64,000 nt of DNA, taken from contig WBMZ01012043.1 in assembly GCA_013400975.1 (NCBI GenBank), positions 54,803 to 118,802 of the forward strand, given 5' to 3'. Source of the DNA: Atrichornis clamosus. Its lineage: Eukaryota; Chordata; Aves; Passeriformes; Menuridae. Made by a program: the position numbers and the translations under genes. The notes below the pieces were generated by a model. The model saw only the letters and a program-made list of their open reading frames with translations. It did not search any database and was not told the origin of the DNA. Below are positions 1-21,700 of the stretch, in pieces (positions within the stretch are counted from its first letter, which is position 1; each line of letters begins with the position of its first letter).

Positions 1-2213
1 TATTGTTACTTCATAACACCAAGTACCCGGAGGCATATGGATCTTCAACTGCTTCTGTTGTGGTTTTTTTTTCCTCCATCCCCTACCGCAAAATGCATGT
101 ACCTCTCTGAAGATATTACCAAAAATACAAAATTTCCTTTTTAAAAAAAGTACTTTTCTTAAACTTACATCTCTCTGTTATTATTTTCCCCTCCAAACAT
201 GCCTTTTTTTTCTTTTTTTTTGCACTTTTCCTCTTGTTTGCCTTTGTTGTGGGACAGGAGCTCTCAGTTCACATTGGAACATCTTAGTAGGCTGAGAGTA
301 GTTTACACAAATACAGATTTTTTTTTTTCCCAGGTCCTAAGTGTATTTAAATTACCAATCCCAGCTCTTCAGTGCTAGAAATGTATCAAAACATGCTGAT
401 AAAAAAAATACAGCCTTCTGTTGATTGGTTTGCAGAGACTTGTTTGGAGTGCCCTATCTCTAGTTTTCTGTGAGCGGTGCCTACTTTCATTCTATGGCAA
501 ATGTTATGCCTGTTTGATTAAAAAAGTATTAACCTGATATAGGAAATAGGAGATAGTACATAGAACACTTCTGTTTTCCCTTTCCTGATCCTCTCCACAA
601 CTCTCATCTCTTTGGAGGATGGATAGTCTTAAAAGCCTTTACTGTGTCTCAAGTGATTTCAGAATTACCCTGCCCTTGACTTTGTAGTGATCTGAGGATG
701 TTTTTGCCAGGTGAAACAAGGACTGTAAGTGCCATCCTGCTAAAGAAAGGAAGAGTTCATTGCTGTAATAGAAGTGCTTTGTCATCCTGGCTAAGGGAAA
801 CTGAGCTACATTCCAGTTTGCCTCTCAAAATGCCAAAGAATGCAATCTGAATATCCTTTGTCTGCCTTTACTGGACTTCTTGACAAGAAAAACAAATGCA
901 ATCCACCAGTAGCAGAGAGATCTGCTCACATTTGATTCCCTGTTGCCTTTCTGTAGCATCTGAAAGCAGGACAGTACGTGTCTTTGCTTGGTGTGACTAA
1001 TTTTGTCAGCTTTAAATTTGAAAATGCTGGTACTTCGATTAAGTTGAAAGAATTCGATCTCCCTCTAGCCTTTGTGGACACACTTTTAAATCTTATGGCA
1101 AGAGAGGTGTGATCTCAACAAACACATTAGGGCCCTATTGCATCAAGCCTTATACACAAAGTAATTTACAGTTTCCCACAGTCTTGAGAGACAAGTCAGT
1201 GAGGGGCAGTGTATAGAGATCCCTGTGCAGACAGGGTGTGCTCTTTCTGTAGTACTTCAGGTGGGCAGATGTAAGAGAGGACATATGCTAACTGTCCACT
1301 GGAAGTTAAATGAAACAGATTTTACTAAATGGTCATCAGCCTAACGGGAAATTATGACTACACTGGCAACTGTAGTTATTCTTAGTTCTTGCACAATCAG
1401 TTTTAAAAAAAATCTTTATTCAAAAGCTCCTTATGAATCCTCACAAAGATGCCATTCTATGTTTCCTTCTTTGGTTTCTAGCCTTGCTCCATTTCCACAC
1501 GTGAAGACTTTTATTGCTTGTGCTTCATTAGAGCTTTCAAAAGCAGATACAAGTGAAGTACAGTGCCTTGATTCCCAACCATTTTACACTTTTGTGTAAC
1601 AATATGGAGCAAGGAAGTTGCTGTTGGCAACACCTTCATTGTCAGCAACGTGGAAAGCAAAATGTGAAGTTGTGAGCACAGTCAGGAGTATCCCAGCAGT
1701 ACAATGACTTTCATTGTTGTTCAGTCAGTAAAAATGAGACGAGAAAGAAAAATGTTCCATAAAAGCACATTCTCTTGGTAATTGAGTGGCTGAACCAGAC
1801 CCTGGTGATTCTGGAGGTAGGAGGCAGGCTCTTTACTGGGTAAGAGAAGATACATTTCACGCTTGCCTGATGCTGACTTATCACTTAGGTCAGAAAGTTT
1901 GTCTTCCTAAGCCATGACTTTTTGAAACTCACTTCTTAAATACCATTTTATATTTAAGAGAAGTGTGACAACTGTAGCGAAGAGTAGGGATTTGTTCTGT
2001 CTGGTGCATTCTTGCATGCTGGTCCTGTGTGCACGATCCATTTTCTTGTTCTTCTTGGAGTGTCTGCCAGCAATTAGCTCTTCCCCCCTAAGGGCTGTGC
2101 CACAGAGACCCCAGATCCTCCTGTTCGAACCTCACAACCTTACACAGGTCTGTGGGGTTTTTTTGGGTGTTCCTTTCCAGTGAATGCATGGGGCACTGTG
2201 TTTCTGGTTGCAG
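1..2213 (+). other. AKR1A1 first intron in view (right part)
   Basis: AT-rich intronic DNA with T-rich runs. I looked for the missing first coding exon (the LIGLGTW segment) and did not find it, so that exon is off the window. Nothing else recognised. Confidence 0.7.
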
Positions 2214-13098
<10,885 letters not shown>

Positions 13099-13568
13099 CT
13101 ACTAGAAAATAAGGTGATAAAGTAACAGGGTCCTCTGAGTGCCCTTCCACAAAGTAATTGTTGCCACAAGTTGTCAAAAACACTGTCCAAATTTAAACCT
13201 TCCTTCCCTAGCAGGTTTACCTACAATGTAATTCTTCTAATCGACCTCCTTCCTGGAGAGCCTGTAGCTTCCATGTCAAAGTTTGTGGATTTTTTACAAT
13301 GACTGCAAGCTTGCTTATGGAAGCATCAGATCTTTTGGAGATTAGATAAAGAGTGATGGAATCTAAATCAAGTTCCAAACACATCATTATCAGACTAGGG
13401 CATTACTTTAGGTAATTACTTTGGTCACTACTGTGAAACGGTTTTGAAAACTTTAGTTACTACCATGATGGGGGAAAAAAAAGGGTGAAGGCATGAAAGT
13501 ATTTTAAGGCTAAACAATTGCTCAGCCATCAACTTTGAATATCTTTATTAATAATTTTTTACACAGGG

Positions 13569-13574
13569 AATAAA
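13569..13574 (+). terminator. AKR1A1: AKR1A1 proximal poly(A) signal AATAAA
   Basis: A canonical hexamer 471 nt after the stop codon, in an otherwise featureless 3' UTR. It would give a short transcript. Confidence 0.55.
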
Positions 13575-14913
13575 GTGAAATGTGCTACAGTTGCACTATG
13601 TCCATAAACCATTCATTAAACCCCAAGTAACCAGCCATGCCCAGCCCTTTTATCCACTTCATAGTACTTGTGGGACTTAGAATTCTCAATTTCCTCTTTC
13701 ATTTAATTTGCCTGTAGACTTGAGGAGAATAAAAGCAGACCCTGGAGCAGGCCTTCAGGGCAATCCTCTCTCTTACTTGTTATACTGCTGGGTTTCAGCT
13801 CTGACCCTACTCTCACAAAAGCCGCAATAACTTTTCAGCAAGTCTTGCAGAAAAATACCCTGCTTTTCCTGTGAAGTTGTCCTGTGATTCTTTACCAAAG
13901 ATGTCAATTTTGAGTTCTAGAAGGTCACAAAATTAGTTTCTGACTATACAGTAAGAGCAAAGACCTTTCAGGGCTCCCTCTGTTTTAATGTTGTATTTTT
14001 GACTGCTGCCAAAAATGTCTTTGGTTGATGCTTGGGAGAGCTGCTGCTGTCTCCTGCTGTACCACTGACTGCTGGTAACAGGGGGTGAGTCACTTGCTTT
14101 TTGTGCCTCTGTTTCCCTACTTGCCATGTCTCTGTGTTGCCCCCTGGCAGGGACTAATTTGCTGAGTGCTGATGCACCCTTGAGCAGGACTGGAACTTCA
14201 GCCCTAAGCACAGTTTTATTTTGTTTCAGTCTCCTAATGAATTTTCATTTGAGCACAAAGGGCATGAGGTGTTAGGTGCTGTGGTGGTTATACCTTCTGT
14301 GGCCTTAGCAACATCAGCACTTTATTTTGGTCCTCTCCACCTATTAAATAATTTTTTTCCCATAGCAGTAGCAAGCAGTTTGAAAAATAATCTTTGGTAT
14401 TCCAATAGTTCAAAAGTTAAAGAATTAGATACTTTAATGTTGATAACCTCGTTTACAATAGGCCTACAGTAAATCTATGTACTCATCTTGAGTGTAATGT
14501 CTCCTCAGGTATTTCCTGCCCTGGGCCTCACAGTGTGCAGCTGAACTGCAAAAAAAAAAAAAAAAAAAAGTGACACCTGTTTATCACTCTTTGTAATCCG
14601 CATGCAAAATTTAAGGAACTTCTGTTCCTTGGTAAAATGTTTTCTAATTCCTGTTGTATTTGCCTCAGTGGAGAAAGCCATTACTCCCACCTCATTTAGG
14701 ATTCTTTACTCGACTGGAAGTTTTCTCCTAAGGAAAATAAAATTCCTGTTGGTTGTTTTTGTTGTTCTAATCAAACACAGTGACTGAATACGGTTCTTGC
14801 TGCAATCATTAGGGAAGCAATTGTACTTCGAAGGCACTCTGTAGACTGCAGTCATCCTGTCAATGGCAGTGGCTTTTGTTGCTTGTGTTTCACTTGCATG
14901 TTCGCTTGTCTTA

Positions 14914-14919
14914 AATAAA
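14914..14919 (+). terminator. AKR1A1: AKR1A1 distal poly(A) signal AATAAA
   Basis: A canonical hexamer followed within 30-45 nt by a long T-rich stretch (ACTTTTTTCCCC), a good downstream element. It would give a 3' UTR of about 1.85 kb, unless the proximal signal at 13569 is the main one. Confidence 0.45.
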
Positions 14920-15399
14920 TTCTGTACTCATTGTATGACCCTCAGACTTTTTTCCCCCCTCCTCTTATATCAAGGGCCACAATTAAGTTTGTCTAGTTCT
15001 TCTCTCAGCAAGACTACTTAAGTGGGCTGGGAGAATTCCCAAGAAAAGCAGATTGATGCTGTAGCTCTGTGAAACCCACAATTCCAACCGCTGTTACTGC
15101 ATAGAGGGAGAGAGCGGGGTTGAAGCTGGAGAACTTTTACCTTGAAATAACAGCCTGCAGGGTCCCGGTGCTGAGCCGTGCTGTGACAAGGCCGCAGCCG
15201 TGTCAGCCCTGCCTGCTCAGGTACAAGTGCTGGGGCAGAGCAGAGCATCTGCGTCAGCTGGGCCGGAGCCCGGGGCCTGCTCACCTGGAAGAGGCTGAGG
15301 TTGGACGCAGAGCCCGAGCCAAGGCGAGGGCGCCGGAGCCTCTCGGGCCGCGGGGCCGGGACTGAGGGGCTCTCACGGCCGGGCTGGTGGCGGACCGGG

Positions 15400-15418
15400 A
15401 CTGCACCTCCCGGCATGC
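15400..15418 (+). promoter_or_regulatory. ZNF143/THAP11-type motif (ACTACAnnTCCCAGCATGC-like), copy 1
   Basis: ACTGCACCTCCCGGCATGC differs from the SBS consensus ACTACAATTCCCAGCATGC at a few bases. The terminal GGCATGC is well kept. It lies about 200 bp upstream of the inferred NASP start. Confidence 0.55.
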
Positions 15419-15446
15419 TCCGTGGGGCTCCGCCCCCCTCGCCGGC

Positions 15447-15460
15447 ACTACACTTCCCAG
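15447..15460 (+). promoter_or_regulatory. ZNF143/THAP11-type motif, copy 2
   Basis: ACTACACTTCCCAG is close to the ACTACAATTCCCAG core; the 3' GCATGC part is absent. Same orientation as copy 1. Confidence 0.6.
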
Positions 15461-15511
15461 CGAGCCCCGCGCGGCGGCGCCCCCGGCGTCCCGCGGCGGG
15501 GCGGGCGCGCG

Positions 15512-15530
15512 GCGTGCCGGGACTGGTAGT
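15512..15530 (-). promoter_or_regulatory. ZNF143/THAP11-type motif, copy 3 (inverted)
   Basis: Read on the minus strand this is ACTACCAGTCCCGGCACGC, a near match to the full 19-base consensus. It lies about 55 bp upstream of the TATA-like box. Confidence 0.55.
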
Positions 15531-15582
15531 CCCCCCGCGGCGCGCGCGCGCCGCCAGGCGGGCCGGGGCGTGTCCTCGGGGG

Positions 15583-15589
15583 TATATAG
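15583..15589 (+). promoter_or_regulatory. NASP: TATA-like box of NASP upstream promoter
   Basis: TATATAG sits in an otherwise GC-rich block, predicting transcription start near 15610-15615. That leaves a 5' UTR of about 40 nt before the first ATG at 15650. Confidence 0.55.
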
Positions 15590-15649
15590 GCAGCCGGAGG
15601 GGCAGGGGGCTGCACTCTGCCGCCGCCGCCCCTCTCTCCAGCAGCTTCT

Positions 15650-15711
15650 ATGCAATCCTCGGCCGTCGCCGCTCCCCCCTGCGTTGAGCCCGCGCCGGCC
15701 TCCCAGACTAG
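15650..15711 (+). CDS. NASP: NASP coding exon 1, residues 1-21 (split codon)
   Basis: Reads [20 protein letters not shown], then an Arg codon split by AG|GTAGGG. The Ala-rich start is similar in character to the mammalian N terminus. The ATG context (TTCTATGC) is poor, so initiation here is uncertain. Confidence 0.65.
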
Positions 15712-18700
15712 GTAGGGCCGCACGGGCTGGCCCCGGTCACGGTGTATGCGTGTCGGGGACGGGGGGCAGTAGGGGAAACCGGGGGGGCCTTCGCGCCGCG
15801 GGGTGACCGGAGGGGATGAGGAGGTACGGGGGAGCGGTGGGCCGGATTTCCTTTGGGGGAGGGCTGGCGCGGTCGGGCTGGCGGGGCTGTACCCCCTCCT
15901 CCGCCTGTTTCCTCACCGTCGGCGGTGGTACCTGCCTCCCCCGTCCCCCCCCCGCTGGCGGTGGTACGTGCCGCCGCCCCGCTGCTCCGGCGCCAGCTGG
16001 GCCCGCGCGGCTCGCGCGGAGCGACCACGTGACCGCTGCGCGGCCGCCGCCATCTTTGTTGGGGGCAGCCGACGCCGCGGGGCGGGCTGGGGGAGGGGGC
16101 GAGCGTCACGTGACCGGCGGCCCGTGAGGAGCCGCCGCCGGGGTTTGGCGCCAAGGGCGGGGGGCGGGGCCAGCGGAAGGCGGGAAAGGCCCCATTGTCT
16201 GCGCGGGGCTGGCCGGGCAGGGTCCGACAGAGCCTCCTCACAGCCCCCCCCGACCATTAAACACGAAACTGAGGAGCCTGGGCTCGCCCTGGCTCAATGG
16301 ACACCTCAAATCCCGCACTGCTGCCTTCGGTTTCACACCCTTGAGAGCTTAGTTCCTGCCGTGAAGTGGGTGGCTGGTTCTAAACAGGAATAAAAAAAAA
16401 TCCAATGTTTTGTTTGCAGGATGGAAGAGGAATTGGCAGCTCCTTCCACATCCACAGACAAGACAGACAGGTGAGATGGGAGTGACTGTCACTTGCCAAA
16501 TAACATGAAATCTGGGGGTCACTGAGTGGAACACAAAGGTCACCCTTCAAATCGGTTCTTAGGCTTGGAGTTAACTCACATGGGTGCTGTAGGTGCTGAG
16601 AACTTGTGCTCACCAGTTGTTTGCGCAAATCTAGTGCAGCAAAGCCCTTTCAAGGACTAATAAATACACAAATGCCAGCTGTTCTCGAAGTTCTTGGGCA
16701 GTGAATTGGTGCTAGGGAGGCACAGGTATGCAACTGGCATGTGATAGATAGTGCTTGTGTGTGGGCAGCTCCTCTTGTCCCAGTCTGAGACACTGGGCTG
16801 GGCTGGACCTTCTGGAAATGAAGCTGTGCACTGAAATGAGACAGACTTACATCTATCGTTTTTCTTTGATGTATCATGTGTTCTGAAAAGTCTTATGTTT
16901 ATTCTTCTTTTTCTTGACTTAGCATTAGAGTATGAAACACTGGTGCTCATTGGTATTGGTGTGCAACACCTAAAGTATATTCTTTAGCACCCTGTGTCAT
17001 ATCAGGTTCTGATACTTCTAGCAGTGATTGGTTAAAATTTGCCTGTCTTCCCTTGATTGTTGGAACGATCAGTTGTTCCAGATGTACACAAAACCAAACA
17101 AAACCCCCCTACCTTGGTAGTTCCAACCACTGTAACATATGCAACTCAGTCTTCCATAAAGCTGACGAGGGTTTGAAAGCTGTATATGAAAATTACTTTG
17201 AAAACGAACAGAATCCTGTATTTGATGTATTTCTACCCCCTACAGTATGGATGTTGACGGAGAATCAAAGAAACTATTGGGTTTGGGACAGAAGCACTTG
17301 GTAATGGGAAATATTCCAGCTGCTGTGAATGCGTTCCAGGAAGCTGCAAGCTTACTGTGAGTAGTAGAATGTTCTGCGTGTTTTTGTAGGGCTTGGGCTT
17401 CAGCTTGGCTGTTCAGATGTGGCTCACGCGGGAAAGATTAGGATTTTTACCTAACATGTTTATAATTTATAATACAACTTTTTAAACTCACACAAGAGTC
17501 AGACAGTGCTGTTGTTGGTGTGCAGTTTAGATGGCTTTTGTGATAGGAATTACCAGGGCAGTTCCCTGAGGAGGGAAAGGGATTTGATAGTTCGTTTTGC
17601 AGATGTCTTTTAATATGATAGCAATGAGAGAGTATTATTTTATTGTAACTTGCTCACCAGTGTTGATCAGCCTTTGAGGATGGTACTTTCTGGGTTATAG
17701 ATAAATTTCCTTTGCTGGGTGTTCGAGGGCCATATCTAGCTAAGTGAGAGGAGTGTTCATTATTTGTTTGAAGCAATGTAAGATGAGCCAAGAAAGTATT
17801 TTTCCTGTCTGGGAATGTTTAGCTTTCAAGTTCGTGTATCAAAGTCTAAAATAGGTACAGGCAAATAATTCTTTATTATTTTTGTAGGGGAAAAAAATAT
17901 GGTGAAACAGCGGATGAGTGTGCAGAAGCTTTTTTTTACTATGGAAAATCTCTCCTGGAGTTGGCGAGGTACGGTGACAGTTTGTCATTGAGTGAAGAGT
18001 CTGTCTGGTGTAACAGGATTTCACTCCTTTTTAGACAGGGTTGCACTAGGACTTGATATACACAGGGTTGCCCTGGGTGGGATGGGCTGTGGCACTGCAG
18101 CTTGTGCAGTTCAAATGATGATATTACAAGAGCCAAGGGATAACAGACTTCTGTTCCTTTTAGAATGGAAAATGGTGTGCTGGGAAATGCCTTAGAAGGG
18201 GTGCAGGTGGAAGAGGAAGGAGAAAAAACGGAAGATGACTCTACATTGCCAGCTGTTGATGGTATGTAAAGCTGCCTTTCCTGCCGTGGAGGCACCAGGC
18301 TGTGTTTTCTTGTTGAAATGATCCAAATTTAGTCCACTGGTATCTTGGGTAGCCTGAATTGTTCTGTTGAAACTCTGCAGTCTGAATGGACTCTGGTTTT
18401 GGTGTGGTTTTTTTTAGTCTTGCTTAAAGATGAGTAAAACATCTGCAAGGAGCTGGTCACTGAAAGCACGTGTAGAGGGTCACCAGGTGTCTGTGTCCTG
18501 AAACACTGCATTCAAACTTGCTTTCTTGAGCTTCACGCTGACTCCAACTGCTTTGTAACCTTGTAGCAGTACAGTGTGTGTAGTCCCACAGGTCAGAGGC
18601 TCTGTAAAAAGTCCCGAGAACAGTAGCTGTTTTATACTGCCTGCAGCTGGAGAGGATACAGGAATTCCTGTCCCTCCAGGCTGTGAAAGCGCTGGCACCT

Positions 18701-21700
18701 CTTGCTTAGCTGTGACTAAAATCGCTGCACAACCGCACACTGCTTGAGCGGCCGCTTGCAATGCTGCAGTCTGGGGAAGGGGAAGGGACTTGCTTAGGTC
18801 GAGTGGCTATGTTGGTTGTCTCCTAATTCCTTGTACTTGGAAAACGAAGCTTTTTGGGAATGTCATCCAGCTTGGTAACAAACCAACGCACTGGAGGGTC
18901 TGAGGGTGGTGTTGTCAGTGCCCGTTAATGTCTTTATCACTAAACTCGAAGAAATGTTTATGCTTCCTCAATCATGTAGAAGAAGCAAGGGAGGAGTTGA
19001 GAGAACAGGTGTATAACGCCATGGGGGAAAAGGAAGAGGCCAAAAAGACTGCAGAAGAGTCTCCAGTACTATCTGAAAAGGAAATCAAAGAAGAGGATGT
19101 TGAAATGAAAGATACTACAGAAGAAAAACACAAAGAAGCAGCTGCTAACAAGGACGTAAAGCCTGAAGAGGCTGAGGAGGAGATTGAGATTTCTCTGGGA
19201 AAAGAAGAAACTTCAGAAGAGCAGAAGCAGCAGGTGGCTGTGGAAAAGGAGGCTGCAAAAGAAGAGGCAGCTGTGGAAAAGAAGGAGGTAGAACAAGAGC
19301 AGAAGATGGTGCCTGAGGACAAGGTAGAGAAGGCAACTGAGGAGAAAGAGAGAATGACAGAAGTGTCAGACAAGGAGGCAAAGGCAGCTGGGGAAGAGGC
19401 TGAAGTGGGAGAAGTGACTGTGGAAGAGAAGGGAGAGGTGGGAGAACAGGCAGCAGAAGCACCAGAAGAAGAGCCAGCTGTGGAGAAGGGAGAGGCTGTG
19501 GAAGGGCAGGCAGAGGCAGCTGTGGAGGAGAAGGCAGCAGCAGAAGAGAAGGCAGAAGCACAGGCAGCAGCTGCTGAGGAACAGAAAGAAGCTGCAGAAG
19601 GGGAAGCAGAGGCAGCTGAACAGAAGGCGGCAGAAGAGAAACAAGAGGCAGGAGAGACAGCTACAGAAGAGAAACCAGGAGAATGTAAAGAGACAGAGTC
19701 CTCAAAGGAACCTGTGCTCACAGAGGGCAAAGAGCCACCTAATGACACGGAAGAAAAGGCTGAAGTTTCTGCTAAGGTAGAGAAAGAGGAAAAGAAAGAT
19801 GACCTGATGGAAGAGGGTGAAGGTGCTAAGGTAGAAAAAGAAGAGAAAGATGACCTGATGGAAGAGGGAGAAGGTAACACTGAGAGGAGAAAAGTACTTG
19901 TGGGTGGATGACTTGATGGATTTGGCTAACAAGGGGTAAAAAGTGTTCCATTCAGAATTTTCTGTTTGCCTTAGAATAAGGAAAAGGCACAGTAAAGGGG
20001 CTCTTGAAGGACTTTACATCCAAGTAAAGTTTCAAGGAATAGTGAATAGTTTCAGTTTCTCTAGACTAACGCTTAACTAACTGCAAAGCAAATCTTGAAA
20101 GCAAACTGACAGCCCTGTGAAATGTGTAAGTAATGGCTAGGCTGGTGGAGAATACTGAATGGATGTTCACTTGCATGCCTCTGGGTCTATTGCACTAACC
20201 TTGAAATAACTTGAAGCACAGATTGCCTCTGGTTATAGCCATATTTTATTTTAAAACAGTGGTGGAAAAAATAAGAACAGTTGAACAAAAAATAGTAAAT
20301 TTACTTTTGGTGGAGGGAAGGAACTCTCCATTTGAGTCTTTGTGGAGAATTTAGTTAGAAAATCTAAACTTGATTTGCTGAAGGCTTATTGCTGCTCTAG
20401 GACAGTCTTCCAGCTGTTCAGCTTCTGCCCTTCTGCTTCCCTGCTTTATTACAGCTGTTGCAAGGACTGTGTTGAAGTAACCCAGCAAGACTTGGACCCT
20501 TTGCTGCAGTATTTGTGGCCTTATTAGGCTGGTGCCTTCTATTGCACAAGTTAATTGATGAGCTGATAATTACAACTTCGCTTGTCAGTAACTCTTCTTT
20601 GAGGGAAGTGCCTTACTTCAGGAGTGGCAAATGTTCAGCCTAAGTAGTTCTGTTCCCTGAACAGATTTGTTCTGCTGAGCACAGTGAACACTCAGTGGTG
20701 CAGCAGTGGCCTAACAAGGTGTCTGGAGAGAGGATGACTGAACTTAAACTAAGAGTAGTTACCTGCTCCTCATCCTGTGAAAGGCTGCTTATGTACAAAT
20801 GCTGCTGCTTCTTTTCCTCCAACTCTGGTAGTGTGAGGACCCTCCTGAATATCCCGTTCTGGTGCTGTGTCATTCCAGACTCCTTCCACTACTTAAATTT
20901 TAGTGTCCTGACATCTCTTGTGTTTTACATTTGAGTGAGGTGTCCTGATATTTAAAGTTTGGCCCTCTCAGTGGTAGGTGTGTGCTTTTTTGGGAGTTAC
21001 ACTAGTGAGTTCACAGGCTCTCTAGTCCCCACCCCAGTCAAGCTCCTGTTCTGGAATAAGCCAGGTTGTGATACAGGAATTAAACGTGTGATTTTAGCCT
21101 GCAGATCATCCAGTGGTCTGAAGTTATTAGCCATAGTCCTTCACTGCACACTTTCCCAAAATGTCTTGTGCTGGTAGAGTAGATGATGTGATGCTCCTGC
21201 ACAATATCAGAAGTCAAATTAGTGCTACACAAGAGAAGGCTCATTAACATGGACACTTAAATGGCTGACATGAGGAACATGAGCTCAGAAACAGACTAAT
21301 TTGTGTGCAGCTTGGCAGTTATCTTGCTGAAACCACTTGTTTCCTGTAGCATGAAATTCAACAACTGGCCAGTGCCTCCAGGGCTGCTCAGGATCTTGAG
21401 GCTTCAGTGGGAGCTCACAGTGTATTTGTGAGAACTAAATTCTGTGTAAGGTTCTGTGGTAAATAGTGGGAAATTGAATTTATGAACTACTTTAGTCTAC
21501 AATGCTGAACAGTTTCAGCAAGATGGCTGCTGCTGCTGAGAATTTAATGTATCTGCTCTTCCTGCATCACACCTTTAACCTGTCACTGGAAGGAGAAGGG
21601 TTGGATGTAACATATTCTGCCTGACTCCATGTCGGACCAGCACAGTAACAAGAAGTGGTCTCATCCATCTACTTGCCTTGTAGAAACAGAAGAATCTGAA

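Larger units (their letters stand above)
13099..15389 (+). other. AKR1A1 3' UTR and AKR1A1-NASP spacer
   Basis: Holds the two candidate poly(A) signals and a run of 20 A at 14550-14569. From about 15150 the sequence becomes GC-rich, entering the NASP CpG island. No coding exon recognised. Confidence 0.6.
15240..16260 (+). promoter_or_regulatory. NASP: CpG island spanning the NASP promoter and first intron
   Basis: About 1 kb very rich in G+C and CpG between two AT-rich flanks. It contains a TATA-type start region, the first NASP coding exon, and a separate cluster of cell-cycle promoter motifs about 0.5 kb downstream. Confidence 0.8.

Noticed and set aside
2118..2135. TGTTCGAACC, resembling a tRNA B box
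   Set aside because: No A box, cloverleaf or acceptor stem around it.
14550..14569. A20 run, considered as the tail of a processed retrocopy
   Set aside because: No upstream gene-like sequence or target-site duplication could be seen.
15708..16393. Several 100-200-codon frames on both strands of the CpG island
   Set aside because: Arg/Pro/Gly/Ala-rich products typical of stop-poor GC-rich DNA; they run through promoter motifs and splice sites.
18972..19880. 302-codon open frame on the minus strand
   Set aside because: Exact antisense of NASP exon 6. GAA/GAG/GCA-rich coding DNA rarely yields minus-strand stops, and the Ser/Phe-rich product resembles no known protein.
21184..21280. GATGATGTGATG ... 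CTGA pattern, considered as a box C/D snoRNA
   Set aside because: The C box does not fit RUGAUGA well and no terminal stem pairs.
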